Of a stretch of 64,000 nucleotides of DNA, positions 44,511 through 53,632 are shown one piece after another. This DNA comes from Mesobacillus subterraneus. Its GTDB lineage: Bacteria; Bacillota; Bacilli; Bacillales; Cytobacillaceae. Below the pieces are notes generated by a model that saw only the letters and a list, made by a program, of their open reading frames with translations, had not been told where the DNA came from and searched no databases. The stretch spans positions 124,001 through 188,000 of the forward strand of contig NZ_JAMBOF010000007.1 in NCBI RefSeq assembly GCF_023715485.1, written 5' to 3'. The first letter of the stretch is position 1. Each line of letters begins with the position of its first letter. The translations under genes and the position numbers were made by a program.

Positions 44511-46070
44511 ATGAGTAAAAAAGTGAAAGTATTAGCAGCACTATTTATGAGTGTTCTGCTGCTTCTAGCTGGGTGTAACAATAGTAATTCTTCCAGTTCA
44601 GAAGAGGAAAAAACAAAAACTGCAAGCGCTCCGGCAAAAACGGACAAAACAGAATTGGTAGTAGGACTAGACGATGATCCGCCACAATTAGATCCACATT
44701 TCTCTACAGCTGCAGTTGATCGACAAGTTTTCCACAGCATCTATGACAAGCTGGTTGATGTAGATGAAAAGCTTAACTTTGTTCCTATGCTTGCAGAAAA
44801 GTGGGACATCTCAGAAGACGGCAAAACATATACCTTCACTTTACAAAAGGGTGTTAAGTTTCATGACGGAACTCCGTTTAATGCAGAAGCAGTCAAATTC
44901 AACTTTGAACGCATGATGGATCCAAGTGCAGGATCACCGCGCGCATCTGAATTGTCATCAATCGAGAAGATTGAGGTTGTTGATGAGACAACAATAAAAG
45001 TTGTTCTTTCCGAGCCGTACAGCCCGTTCCTTGCAGCGTTGTCTGACCGCGCTGGAATGATGGTTTCTCCTAAAGCTGTACAAGAAAAAGGCAAGGATTT
45101 TGCCAACTCTCCTGTAGGTACAGGCCCTTTCAAGTTTGTATCCCGAGTTAAGCAAGACAAAATTGAAGTAGAGAAAAATGCCGAGTATTGGGGCGGTGCT
45201 CCAAAGTTTGAAAAAATCGTTTATCGTCCATATTCTGATGAAAACGTCAGGCTGACAAACCTTACGTCAGGTGATGTTGACATCATCAGCAAGGTTCCGC
45301 CAAAAGACGTCGAGAAGCTAAAGAACGATTCAAACCTTACACTATCTGAAACAGGGGCTCTTGGGTTCCAGGGTCTATACTTGAACCACAAGAGTGAACC
45401 ATTCAATAACAAAGCGCTTCGTCAGGCATTGGATTTAGTTATTGACCGTGAAGCAATTATAAAAGTTGCCCTTCGTGATACTGGGGTACAAGCTGCAGGA
45501 GCAATTCCTCCTGGAACTTGGGCCTATGACGAAAATATCAAACCGACAAAGAAGAATGTTGAAAAAGCCAAGAAAATCATGGCTGAAGCAGGTTATCCTG
45601 ATGGATTCGAATTTACATTACAGCTTTCTCCAAAACCAGTAGAAGAACAAATTTCGCAAATGATCCAATCGATGGCTGCAGAAGCAGGAATCAAGGTAAA
45701 GCTTGAAATCGTTGAATTTGGAACAATGCTTGATAACATGGATAACTTCAAGTTTGATGCTGTCCGTTTAGGATGGAGCGGAAGGACGGATCCAGATGGA
45801 AACATCTATGCGCTATTCCACACTGATGGCTCAATCAACTATGGTTATTCTAATCCGAAAATGGACGAGCTGTTAGAACAGGCTCGTGTAGAAACGGATC
45901 AAAAAGAGCGTAAGGAAATTTACAGTAAAGCAACTGAACTAGGACAGGAAGAAGTACCGTTCATTTTCATCTACCACGAGAAGGATTACAAGGCATTTAA
46001 AAACAACTTACAGGGCTATAAACACATCTCGGATCAAATGATGCGCTTCCACGACGTTTCATTTAAATAA
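44511..46070 (+). CDS. Oligopeptide/glutathione-type ABC binding lipoprotein
   Basis: A 519-residue family 5 solute-binding protein (DppE/OppA/GsiB class). Signal peptide with lipobox LLLLAGC (Cys at about 22), a Ser-rich linker, then the two-lobe domain with the family signature TFTLQKGVKFHDGTPFNAEAV. The ATG has AAAAGGGGG upstream. First gene of the operon that continues to 53518. Neighbouring gamma-glutamyltransferase suggests gamma-glutamyl peptides or glutathione as substrate; inference. Confidence 0.9.
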   Translation: MSKKVKVLAALFMSVLLLLAGCNNSNSSSSEEEKTKTASAPAKTDKTELVVGLDDDPPQLDPHFSTAAVDRQVFHSIYDKLVDVDEKLNFVPMLAEKWDISEDGKTYTFTLQKGVKFHDGTPFNAEAVKFNFERMMDPSAGSPRASELSSIEKIEVVDETTIKVVLSEPYSPFLAALSDRAGMMVSPKAVQEKGKDFANSPVGTGPFKFVSRVKQDKIEVEKNAEYWGGAPKFEKIVYRPYSDENVRLTNLTSGDVDIISKVPPKDVEKLKNDSNLTLSETGALGFQGLYLNHKSEPFNNKALRQALDLVIDREAIIKVALRDTGVQAAGAIPPGTWAYDENIKPTKKNVEKAKKIMAEAGYPDGFEFTLQLSPKPVEEQISQMIQSMAAEAGIKVKLEIVEFGTMLDNMDNFKFDAVRLGWSGRTDPDGNIYALFHTDGSINYGYSNPKMDELLEQARVETDQKERKEIYSKATELGQEEVPFIFIYHEKDYKAFKNNLQGYKHISDQMMRFHDVSFK

Positions 46071-46147
46071 GCATTCTACTTGATTCGGCTTGGAGATTAC
46101 TCTCCAAGCCGATGTATTTTAAAAGCTGGAGAAAGGGAGGGAGCAGC

Positions 46148-47101
46148 GTGGTAAAATTTTTAATTCGCAGATTGGGACTTATGGTCGTTATCTTATTTTT
46201 AGTAAGTATCATCGTTTTTTCTTTAGTTCATCTTACTCCAGGCGACCCTGCAAGGATGATTTTAGGACAAGAAGCTACAGAGGAGTCGCTGCAGGCATTG
46301 CGTGAACAAATGGGATTGAATGACCCTTTATACGTGCAATATTTTTCTTGGGTTACAAATGTCCTCCAGGGGGACCTTGGAAACTCCTTGAAGGATAATA
46401 CACCGGTTCTTACCGTGCTGCTGCAGAAGCTGCCGGTCACGATCCAGCTGTCGATCATGTCATTTTTCATTGCAATGGTAATCGCGATCCCGGCTGGTAT
46501 TGTTTCAGCGACAAGAAAGGGAACGTTCTGGGACTATTTTGGAACAACCTTTGCGTTGTCAGGGGTTTCAGTACCTCCATTTTTCTTGGGAATATTGCTC
46601 ATTTTCATTTTTTCGATTTCGTTTGGCTGGCTGGCACCTTCAGGGTATGTAGAGCCCTGGAAGGATTTCAAGAAGAGCATGCTGTTAATGATATTGCCTG
46701 CCCTTGCTGTAGGTGTCCGATTAAGTGCTGAAATTACACGAATGCTGCGTTCAAGCATGCTTGAAGTATTAGAGGCAGATTATATCCGGACTGCATATGC
46801 CAAAGGTGTTTTAGAAAGAGGCGTCGTTATTGGCCATGCTTTGAAGAATGCTCTGATTCCTGTTGTTACAGTCAGCGGATTGCAATTGGCCACTTTCCTT
46901 GGCGGTGCGGTCATCACTGAAACGATTTTTGCTATCCCGGGGATTGGGCGTCTTGTCATTGATGCGATCTTGACAAGGGATTTCCCGGTAGTGCAAGGGG
47001 CTGTCTTATTCATGGCAATCGCTGTTGTTGTCGTTAACTTCTTTATTGATGTCCTTTATTCCATTCTCGATCCAAGAATTAAGCTGACAGGGGGCCAGTG
47101 A
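46148..47101 (+). CDS. Peptide ABC permease, DppB/GsiC type
   Basis: A 317-residue permease with six membrane helices. It starts VKFLIRRLGLMVVILFLVS and carries the EAA loop (VLEADYIRTAYAKGVLERGV). The GTG at 46148 follows AAGGGAGG at 7 nt; the ATG at 46112 would overlap the hairpin-like sequence after the binding-protein gene and has no site. The stop touches the DppC-type gene. Confidence 0.9.
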   Translation: MVKFLIRRLGLMVVILFLVSIIVFSLVHLTPGDPARMILGQEATEESLQALREQMGLNDPLYVQYFSWVTNVLQGDLGNSLKDNTPVLTVLLQKLPVTIQLSIMSFFIAMVIAIPAGIVSATRKGTFWDYFGTTFALSGVSVPPFFLGILLIFIFSISFGWLAPSGYVEPWKDFKKSMLLMILPALAVGVRLSAEITRMLRSSMLEVLEADYIRTAYAKGVLERGVVIGHALKNALIPVVTVSGLQLATFLGGAVITETIFAIPGIGRLVIDAILTRDFPVVQGAVLFMAIAVVVVNFFIDVLYSILDPRIKLTGGQ

Positions 47102-47103
47102 CC

Positions 47104-47991
47104 ATGGAAGCACAGTTAGAACAAAAAATCGCAGTCGTTGAGAGCCCAAGAAAACGCCGGATGAAAGAAATGAGCTCTCGTTTCTTCCAAAATAAATTAG
47201 CTGTTGTTGGCGGAATCTTTACATTGCTGCTTATCCTTATGGCTGTTTTTGCGCCGGTAGTTGCACCTTATAATCCGTCGGAACAGGATTATGCAAAATT
47301 TCTCCAAAGTCCAAATGGAGAGAATCTTCTTGGCACAGATGAGCTGGGACGGGACATTTTCAGCCGGATTATTTATGGGGCCAGGGTATCGATCCAGGCA
47401 GGGATCATATCGGTAGGAATTGCATTGTTGATCGGTATTCCAATCGGTCTTTTTTCAGGATATTACCGTGGCGTACTAGACGAATTTGTAGTCATGCGCT
47501 TTACGGATGCATTGTTATCATTCCCGCCATTAGTACTGGCACTTTCTCTTGCTGCAGTGCTAGGGGCCGGATTGCAGAATGCGATGATCGCAATCGGTAT
47601 CATCTTTACACCTAACTTTATCCGTCTGGTCAGAGGAGAGGTATTGAGCCAGAGGGAGCGGGAATATGTGACGGCAGCTAAAGCCTCCGGTATTAGTGAT
47701 TTCAAAATCATATTCAGGCATATCCTGCCGAACTGTCTCCCGCCAATTCTTGTTCAAGCAACCTTGTCCATCGCGGCGGCCATCATTTCTGAAGCTTCAT
47801 TAAGTTACTTAGGATTGGGTACTCAGCCGCCAACACCAAGCTGGGGTGCGATGCTATCAATGGGACAGGGGTATCTTGGAGACGCACCATGGATTTCACT
47901 ATTCCCGGGTCTATTTATCTTTATGACTGTTCTATCAATCAACTTATTTGGTGATGGGCTGCGAGATGCATTAGATCCGAAGCTGAAGTGA
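47104..47991 (+). CDS. Peptide ABC permease, DppC/GsiD type
   Basis: A 295-residue permease. The N-terminal cytoplasmic segment leads into the OppC-type first helix (FFQNKLAVVGGIFTLLLILM); the EAA loop is REYVTAAKASGISDFKIIFR. It starts at the ATG 47104 after AGGGGG, or at the GTG 47098, which overlaps the previous stop. Translationally coupled within the operon. Confidence 0.9.
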   Translation: MEAQLEQKIAVVESPRKRRMKEMSSRFFQNKLAVVGGIFTLLLILMAVFAPVVAPYNPSEQDYAKFLQSPNGENLLGTDELGRDIFSRIIYGARVSIQAGIISVGIALLIGIPIGLFSGYYRGVLDEFVVMRFTDALLSFPPLVLALSLAAVLGAGLQNAMIAIGIIFTPNFIRLVRGEVLSQREREYVTAAKASGISDFKIIFRHILPNCLPPILVQATLSIAAAIISEASLSYLGLGTQPPTPSWGAMLSMGQGYLGDAPWISLFPGLFIFMTVLSINLFGDGLRDALDPKLK

Positions 47992-48001
47992 GGTTATTAG
48001 A

Positions 48002-48658
48002 ATGACATTTTCGATAACTGCTAGATGTGAGAAAACGGGCATGTTGGGCGTTGCAGTGTCAACTGCAAGGCCAGCAGTCGGTTCACTGGTCCCTTATGTA
48101 CAATCCGGGGTTGGAGCCATTGCGACTCAGGCTCTTGTTAATCCTTTTTACGGCATTGACGGAATTAAACTTTTAGATGAGGGGAAAGCGCCTGCTGATG
48201 TGCTGGCACAATTACTGGCTTCAGATCCGGACCGGGAGAGAAGGCAATGCGCAGTCGTAGACAAGGACGGCAAGGCCGCAGGTTTTACAGGGAAAGATAC
48301 TGTTCCATGGCAAGGGCATAAAATTGGTCCGCAATTCGTGGTCGCAGGCAACATGCTTACTGGGCAGGAAACAATTGATGCGATGTTTGAAACGTTTCAA
48401 GCATTGAAGAATGAAAGCTTGCCAGAAAGGCTTTTAGCAGCTCTTGCCAGCGGACAAGAAGCAGGGGGCGACAAACGCGGAAGGCAGTCTGCCGCTCTTT
48501 ATGTTGTTGCCAAGGAAGAGTATCCGCTTGTTGATGTCCGCGTTGATGAACATCATGAACCCGTTCAAGAATTAATCAGAATCTATAAGAAGTGCCAGGA
48601 AGATCTCTTTCCTTACACTGTTAATCTAGTAAAAAGAAAGGAGGGGGCAACCAGATGA
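48002..48658 (+). CDS. DUF1028 putative Ntn-hydrolase
   Basis: A 218-residue protein of family DUF1028, whose known structure is Ntn-hydrolase-like. It starts MTFSITARCEKTG, and removal of Met would expose Thr2 as a possible N-terminal nucleophile. The conserved LGVAVSTARPAVGSLVP, GAIATQALVNPFYG and AGNMLTG motifs are present. It lies between the permease and ATPase genes of a peptide importer (10-nt gap before, 4-nt overlap after), so it probably hydrolyses an imported peptide or amide. The reaction is unproven. Confidence 0.88.
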   Translation: MTFSITARCEKTGMLGVAVSTARPAVGSLVPYVQSGVGAIATQALVNPFYGIDGIKLLDEGKAPADVLAQLLASDPDRERRQCAVVDKDGKAAGFTGKDTVPWQGHKIGPQFVVAGNMLTGQETIDAMFETFQALKNESLPERLLAALASGQEAGGDKRGRQSAALYVVAKEEYPLVDVRVDEHHEPVQELIRIYKKCQEDLFPYTVNLVKRKEGATR

Positions 48659-49689
48659 CACAACCTTTATTGGAGGTAAAGAACCTAAAGGTAAGCTTTG
48701 CCGGGAAAAAGAAAACGACCAATATCGTTGCCGGATTATCTTTTAAAGTAGAAAAGGGAAAAACACTTTGTATTGTCGGTGAATCAGGCTGTGGAAAAAG
48801 TATGACCTCCCTTTCAGTTATGGGCCTGCTCCCAAAAACGGGACAAACGGAAGGGGAAATTCTGTTAAAGGGAGAAAATTTAACGGAAAAGTCGATGAAG
48901 CAGATGAGCAAGATTCGAGGCAACCAAATTTCAATGATCTTCCAGGAACCGATGACATCTCTGAATCCTGTACAGACGGTGGGGAAACAGATTGCCGAAA
49001 CGATCATTCTCCACCAAAATGCAGGTAAAAAAGAAGCACGCCAAAAAGCGATTGAAATGCTTCAGCTTGTGGGGATTCCTTCGCCGGAAAGACGTATTGA
49101 TGCATATCCTCATGAATTGAGCGGCGGAATGAGACAGCGCGTCATGATTGCGATTGCCCTTAGCTGCAACCCTGAACTGCTGATCGCTGATGAGCCAACA
49201 ACTGCGCTCGATGTCACCATCCAGGCGCAAATCCTCGATTTAATGAAGAACCTGCAAAAGGATCTGGATATGGGAATCATTATGATTACCCATGATCTGG
49301 CGGTTGTTTCTGAAATGGCAGATACGGTACTGGTCATGTACGCAGGAAAAGCGGTTGAATATGGCAGCAGGGATTCAATATTTGAAAATCCGCTCCATCC
49401 ATATACACAAGGCTTGATGAAGTGCATTCCAGATGTAGATGCCGATGAAGATGTCGAGGAGCTTTTTGTCATAAAAGGTTCTGTTCCATCTCCTGACGCA
49501 ATGCCTGCAGGCTGCAGATTTGCGGATCGCTGCCCGTTTGCTCAGGAGATATGCAGGACACATTCTCCGGATCTCGAGCAAGTGGATCCTCAACACACAG
49601 TCAGCTGCTGGAAATACACTGATCAATGGAAGGAAGGTGAGGCAAATGAGCCAACTATTAGAGAAATCGCCGTCAGCAAATCTTCTTGA
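48655..49689 (+). CDS. Peptide ABC ATPase, DppD type
   Basis: A 344-residue ATPase subunit with Walker A GESGCGKS, signature LSGGMRQR, Walker B LLIADEPTTALD and a C-terminal oligopeptide-transporter extension with cysteines (CRFADRCPFAQEIC). AAGGAGGGGG precedes the ATG, which overlaps the DUF1028 stop. Overlaps the next ATPase gene by 44 nt. Confidence 0.92.
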   Translation: MTQPLLEVKNLKVSFAGKKKTTNIVAGLSFKVEKGKTLCIVGESGCGKSMTSLSVMGLLPKTGQTEGEILLKGENLTEKSMKQMSKIRGNQISMIFQEPMTSLNPVQTVGKQIAETIILHQNAGKKEARQKAIEMLQLVGIPSPERRIDAYPHELSGGMRQRVMIAIALSCNPELLIADEPTTALDVTIQAQILDLMKNLQKDLDMGIIMITHDLAVVSEMADTVLVMYAGKAVEYGSRDSIFENPLHPYTQGLMKCIPDVDADEDVEELFVIKGSVPSPDAMPAGCRFADRCPFAQEICRTHSPDLEQVDPQHTVSCWKYTDQWKEGEANEPTIREIAVSKSS

Positions 49690-50635
49690 TGTACAGGACC
49701 TGACAAAACACTTTCCTGTTGGTGACCAAGGTTTCTTTGGCGAAAAACAGGTTGTAAAGGCCCTGGACGGGATCACCTTTTCTTTAAAAAGAGGGGAAAC
49801 ATTAGGGATTGTAGGTGAATCGGGATGCGGTAAATCAACAATGGGCCGGGCCATCCTCAGACTTCACGAACCAAGCTCGGGAACAATCATTTACGACGGA
49901 AAAGATATAACCAATGTTTCCAAGAAACAGATGCGCGACAATCGCAAGGATATGCAGATCATTTTCCAGGATCCGTATGGTTCCCTTAATCCGAGGATGA
50001 CTGTAGGAGCAATGCTTTCCGAGATTGTTGAAACTCATAAGATTGTTCCGAAAAAAGAATTGTATGATTATGTTTGTAAACTGCTAGTTGAAGTAGGACT
50101 ATCAGAACAGCATTATTATCGCTTCCCACATGAGTTTTCCGGGGGACAGCGCCAACGCGTTAGTATCGCCCGTGCGCTTTGCACGAACCCAAAGCTGATT
50201 GTATGTGATGAAGCCGTCTCTGCATTAGACGTTTCTGTGCAATCACAAATCCTGAACCTATTGCAGCGCTTAAAAAAGGAGCACCAGCTGACATACTTGT
50301 TTATTTCCCATGACCTTAGCGTTGTTAAGCATGTAAGCGACCGGGTTGCCGTCATGTATTTAGGGAAAATGGTTGAACTTGCTGATAAAAAGGATCTTTA
50401 TGACAATCCGCTTCACCCCTATACAAAGGCATTGCTATCAGCGATTCCTTCTACAAAGGATGAAAAGAAGAGAGAACGAGTCATATTGAAGGGCGATGTG
50501 CCAAGTCCGATCAATGTTCCTAGTGGCTGCCGTTTCCATACAAGGTGTCCGATTGCTACGGATCGATGCAAGGCAGAAGAGCCGGCATTCAGAGAGGTTA
50601 GCGTGAATCATTTCGCTGCTTGCCATTATGCATAA
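49646..50635 (+). CDS. Peptide ABC ATPase, DppF type
   Basis: A 329-residue ATPase partner with Walker A GESGCGKST, signature FSGGQRQRVSIARAL, Walker B LIVCDEAVSALD and the Cys-containing C-terminal extension (CRFHTRCPIATDRC). The ATG at 49646 with AAGGAAGGTGAGG upstream gives the normal MSQLLEKS start; the longer frame from 49520 lies inside the preceding gene. The long overlap suggests tight translational coupling. Confidence 0.92.
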   Translation: MSQLLEKSPSANLLDVQDLTKHFPVGDQGFFGEKQVVKALDGITFSLKRGETLGIVGESGCGKSTMGRAILRLHEPSSGTIIYDGKDITNVSKKQMRDNRKDMQIIFQDPYGSLNPRMTVGAMLSEIVETHKIVPKKELYDYVCKLLVEVGLSEQHYYRFPHEFSGGQRQRVSIARALCTNPKLIVCDEAVSALDVSVQSQILNLLQRLKKEHQLTYLFISHDLSVVKHVSDRVAVMYLGKMVELADKKDLYDNPLHPYTKALLSAIPSTKDEKKRERVILKGDVPSPINVPSGCRFHTRCPIATDRCKAEEPAFREVSVNHFAACHYA

Positions 50636-50782
50636 CTTGGAGAGGTCCTTACCAGGTTGGTAAGGACATTTTGTTTCGATATGTTTATTTATCTATGTTT
50701 TATAAAAAAGGGAATATTTCATTTGTAAAGCAAATAAGTTAAATTGACTTACAAACGAAACTCGTAAGGGGGATTATCATTC

Positions 50783-52393
50783 GTGAACTTAGATTATTTA
50801 AATTACCCATACCAATCACAAAGAACCGTAACCTTCGCCAAGAATGGCATGGTGGCGACTTCTCAGCCTTTAGCGGCACAAGCAGGACTTGATATTTTAA
50901 AAAAGGGAGGAAATGCAATTGATGCAGCAATCGCTACGGCTGCCTGCTTAACCGTAGTCGAGCCAACTTCAAATGGAATTGGCGGTGATGCCTTTGCATT
51001 AGTATGGGTAAAAGGTGAACTGCACGGCCTGAATGCCAGCGGGCCAGCACCGAAAACCATTTCCATTGATGCAGTAAAGGTAAAGGGACATGAAAAAATG
51101 CCGACATTCGGCTTGGTCCCTGTTACTGTTCCTGGTGTTCCTGCAGCATGGGCTGAACTATCAAGACGATTTGGAAAGCTGCCTTTAACAGAGGTGCTTC
51201 AGCCTGCGATTGATTATGCAGAAAAAGGCTATCCACTGTCGCCAGTCCTGGGGAAATATTGGAATGTTGCGTTTGAGAAATTTAAAGACATCTTTTCAGG
51301 CGACGAGTATAAAGGCTGGTTTGAGACGTTCGCTCCTAACGGAAAGGCACCGCAAATAGGGGAGGTCTGGAAATCTGAGGGCCATGCCAGTACATTGCGC
51401 AAGATTGCGGAAACAAACGCGGAAAGCTTTTATCGCGGGGAGCTGGCGGATAAAATAGATGAATTTTCTAAAGTGCATGGTGGCTTCATTTCTAAAGAGG
51501 ATTTGGCAGCATACAAGCCGGAGTGGGTCCAGCCGATCAAGGTTAATTACAAAGGCTATGATGTCTGGGAGATTCCGCCGAATGGCCAGGGCATCGTTGC
51601 TTTAATGGCGCTTAACATGCTTAAGGGATATGAATTAAAAGAAAAAGAATCTGTTGATACATACCATAAACAGATTGAAGCCATGAAGCTTGCATTTGCA
51701 GATGCCATGAAATACGTTACTGATCCAGAGAAAATGACGGTAACAGCTGAACAGCTATTATCTGAAGAATATGCGGAAGCAAGGAGAAGCTTAATTGGCG
51801 ATTCCGCTCTGATGCCGGAGCCTGGAACACCTCCTAAAGGAGGAACTGTTTATTTGGCTGCAGCGGATGGAGAAGGGAATATGATTTCTTTCATTCAAAG
51901 TAATTATATGGGCTTTGGATCAGGTATCGTCATCCCGGGAACAGGAATTGGGCTGCAAAACCGGGGAGCCGATTTTTCATTAGACCCATCCCATGATAAT
52001 TGCCTTGAGCCTGGAAAGAAGACATATCATACAATCATTCCTGGATTTTTGACCAAGGATAATGAAGCGGTTGGTCCATTTGGAGTCATGGGCGGTTATA
52101 TGCAGCCGCAGGGTCATGCCCAAGTCATCATGAACACAATCGATTTCAACCTGAATCCACAGGCAGCATTGGATTCACCAAGGTGGCAATGGATGGAGGG
52201 CAATAAGGTTCTTGTTGAAAATACCTTCCCGGCCCATATAGCCCAGGCACTTGCGAGAAAAGGCCACGATATTCAATTCGCATTAGATGGCGGTGGATTT
52301 GGCAGAGGCCAGATTATCTGGAGAGACCCTGAAACAGGAGTCCTTTCTGGTGGAACAGAGTCAAGGACTGATGGTGCGATTGCAGCTTGGTAA
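50783..52393 (+). CDS. ywrD: Gamma-glutamyltransferase family protein, YwrD-like
   Basis: A 536-residue Ntn-hydrolase of the GGT family. The expected autoprocessing and nucleophile residue is T355 in KGGT-VYLA, followed by the small-subunit sequence DGEGNMISFIQSN. There is no signal peptide, so it is cytoplasmic like YwrD and unlike secreted GGT. It should hydrolyse gamma-glutamyl bonds of imported compounds. The start is a GTG with AAGGGGG about 10 nt upstream. It follows the ATPase gene after 147 nt without a clear terminator, so it is probably in the same operon. Confidence 0.88.
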   Translation: MNLDYLNYPYQSQRTVTFAKNGMVATSQPLAAQAGLDILKKGGNAIDAAIATAACLTVVEPTSNGIGGDAFALVWVKGELHGLNASGPAPKTISIDAVKVKGHEKMPTFGLVPVTVPGVPAAWAELSRRFGKLPLTEVLQPAIDYAEKGYPLSPVLGKYWNVAFEKFKDIFSGDEYKGWFETFAPNGKAPQIGEVWKSEGHASTLRKIAETNAESFYRGELADKIDEFSKVHGGFISKEDLAAYKPEWVQPIKVNYKGYDVWEIPPNGQGIVALMALNMLKGYELKEKESVDTYHKQIEAMKLAFADAMKYVTDPEKMTVTAEQLLSEEYAEARRSLIGDSALMPEPGTPPKGGTVYLAAADGEGNMISFIQSNYMGFGSGIVIPGTGIGLQNRGADFSLDPSHDNCLEPGKKTYHTIIPGFLTKDNEAVGPFGVMGGYMQPQGHAQVIMNTIDFNLNPQAALDSPRWQWMEGNKVLVENTFPAHIAQALARKGHDIQFALDGGGFGRGQIIWRDPETGVLSGGTESRTDGAIAAW

Positions 52394-52418
52394 TTTCAAA
52401 AAAGGTGTTGAATGAGAT

Positions 52419-52991
52419 ATGAAACAGCTTGATTTGTTCATAGCATTTTTCCGGTCTGGAATGTTAGGGTACGGAGGAGGGCCATCTTCTATTCCACTTG
52501 TCCATAAAGAGGTTGTTGGCAATTTTAAGTGGATGAATGATGATGAGTTTGCTGATGTACTGGCTTTAGCGAATACCCTGCCAGGACCAATTGCAACTAA
52601 AATGGCAGGATATATTGGATATAGAGTGGGCGGCTTGACTGGGATGATTAACGCAGTTCTGGCTACAATCGTTCCTACCATTGTATTAATGATTGTTTTA
52701 TTGACATCCTTGTCATCCTTTAAAAACCTCACATGGGTTTCTGGGATGACAAAGGCTGTAGTTCCGGTTGTGGGCGTAATGCTGGCAACGATGACATGGG
52801 ATTATTATAAGAAGTCCAATGAAACATTAGGTACTTTCAATTCTGGCCTCATTGTCATAGGCAGTCTTATATTAATGGAAGTTTTGCATGTTCATCCAGC
52901 GATTCTGATCGTCGTTTTATTAGTCCTTGCCCTGGTAAAAAAGGATAAAGTTCATGTAAGTAAAAAGAAAGCTGAAAGAGAGGTAGGGTGA
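52419..52991 (+). CDS. Short CHR-family transporter, subunit 1
   Basis: A 190-residue half-size protein of the chromate ion transporter (CHR) family with about five to six membrane helices. Family motifs GYGGGPSSIPLVHKEVV and NTLPGPIATKMAGYIGY are present. Short CHR proteins work as pairs. AAAGGTG precedes the ATG; it lies 25 nt after the GGT gene and overlaps the second subunit. Chromate efflux is the textbook role, but this operon context suggests another anion. Confidence 0.88.
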   Translation: MKQLDLFIAFFRSGMLGYGGGPSSIPLVHKEVVGNFKWMNDDEFADVLALANTLPGPIATKMAGYIGYRVGGLTGMINAVLATIVPTIVLMIVLLTSLSSFKNLTWVSGMTKAVVPVVGVMLATMTWDYYKKSNETLGTFNSGLIVIGSLILMEVLHVHPAILIVVLLVLALVKKDKVHVSKKKAEREVG

Positions 52992-53518
52992 TGATCTATT
53001 GGCATATATTCCTTGCCTTTTTCATACCGGGTATTGTCGGATATGGAGGGGGACCTGCTTCTATTCCTTTAGTCGAAAACGAAGTTGTGGACCGATACGG
53101 CTGGCTGACGGTAAAGGAGTTCAGTGAAGTACTTGCAATAGGAAATGCACTGCCAGGACCGATTGCTACTAAAATGGCAGGCTATATCGGATATGATCAA
53201 GGAGGAATACTTGGTGCAGTTGTTGGGATCTTTGCAACCGTTGCTCCTTCGCTGATCTTGATGATTGTCCTGCTTGGTCTATTATACCGGCACAAAGACT
53301 CACCAAAGGTTAAAAGGATGACGAATTATATCCGTCCAATCATTGCAGTCTTGCTTGGTGTGATGACTTTTAACTTTTTCTTTACGTCTTATCTCGATGC
53401 AGGTGTATGGCAGACAATATTTTTGATTGCTGCCAGTTATTTGCTTCTCGAAAAATGGAAAGTACATCCTGCTTACGTAATCACTGTTTCGTTAGCATAT
53501 GGCGGCCTATTTCTATAA
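52991..53518 (+). CDS. Short CHR-family transporter, subunit 2
   Basis: A 175-residue partner with the same motifs (GYGGGPASIPLVENEVV, NALPGPIATKMAGYIGY) and opposite predicted topology in known short-CHR pairs. The ATG at 52991 shares its A with the stop codon of the first subunit (TGATG). Last gene of the operon, followed by a strong hairpin. Confidence 0.88.
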   Translation: MIYWHIFLAFFIPGIVGYGGGPASIPLVENEVVDRYGWLTVKEFSEVLAIGNALPGPIATKMAGYIGYDQGGILGAVVGIFATVAPSLILMIVLLGLLYRHKDSPKVKRMTNYIRPIIAVLLGVMTFNFFFTSYLDAGVWQTIFLIAASYLLLEKWKVHPAYVITVSLAYGGLFL

Positions 53519-53586
53519 CTTCATCCCATGAGGGTAGAGGCTATTAAGGTACTATCAGACTGGCAGGTAAGGTATTTGTAACTTCA

Positions 53587-53632
53587 AGAAGAGGGTGTCC
53601 CAAAAGTTATCATGGGACACCCTCTTCTGTCT
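53587..53632. terminator. Strong bidirectional terminator after CHR pair
   Basis: A 16-bp perfect stem AGAAGAGGGTGTCCCA / TGGGACACCCTCTTCT with a 10-nt loop, between convergent genes. Confidence 0.85.
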
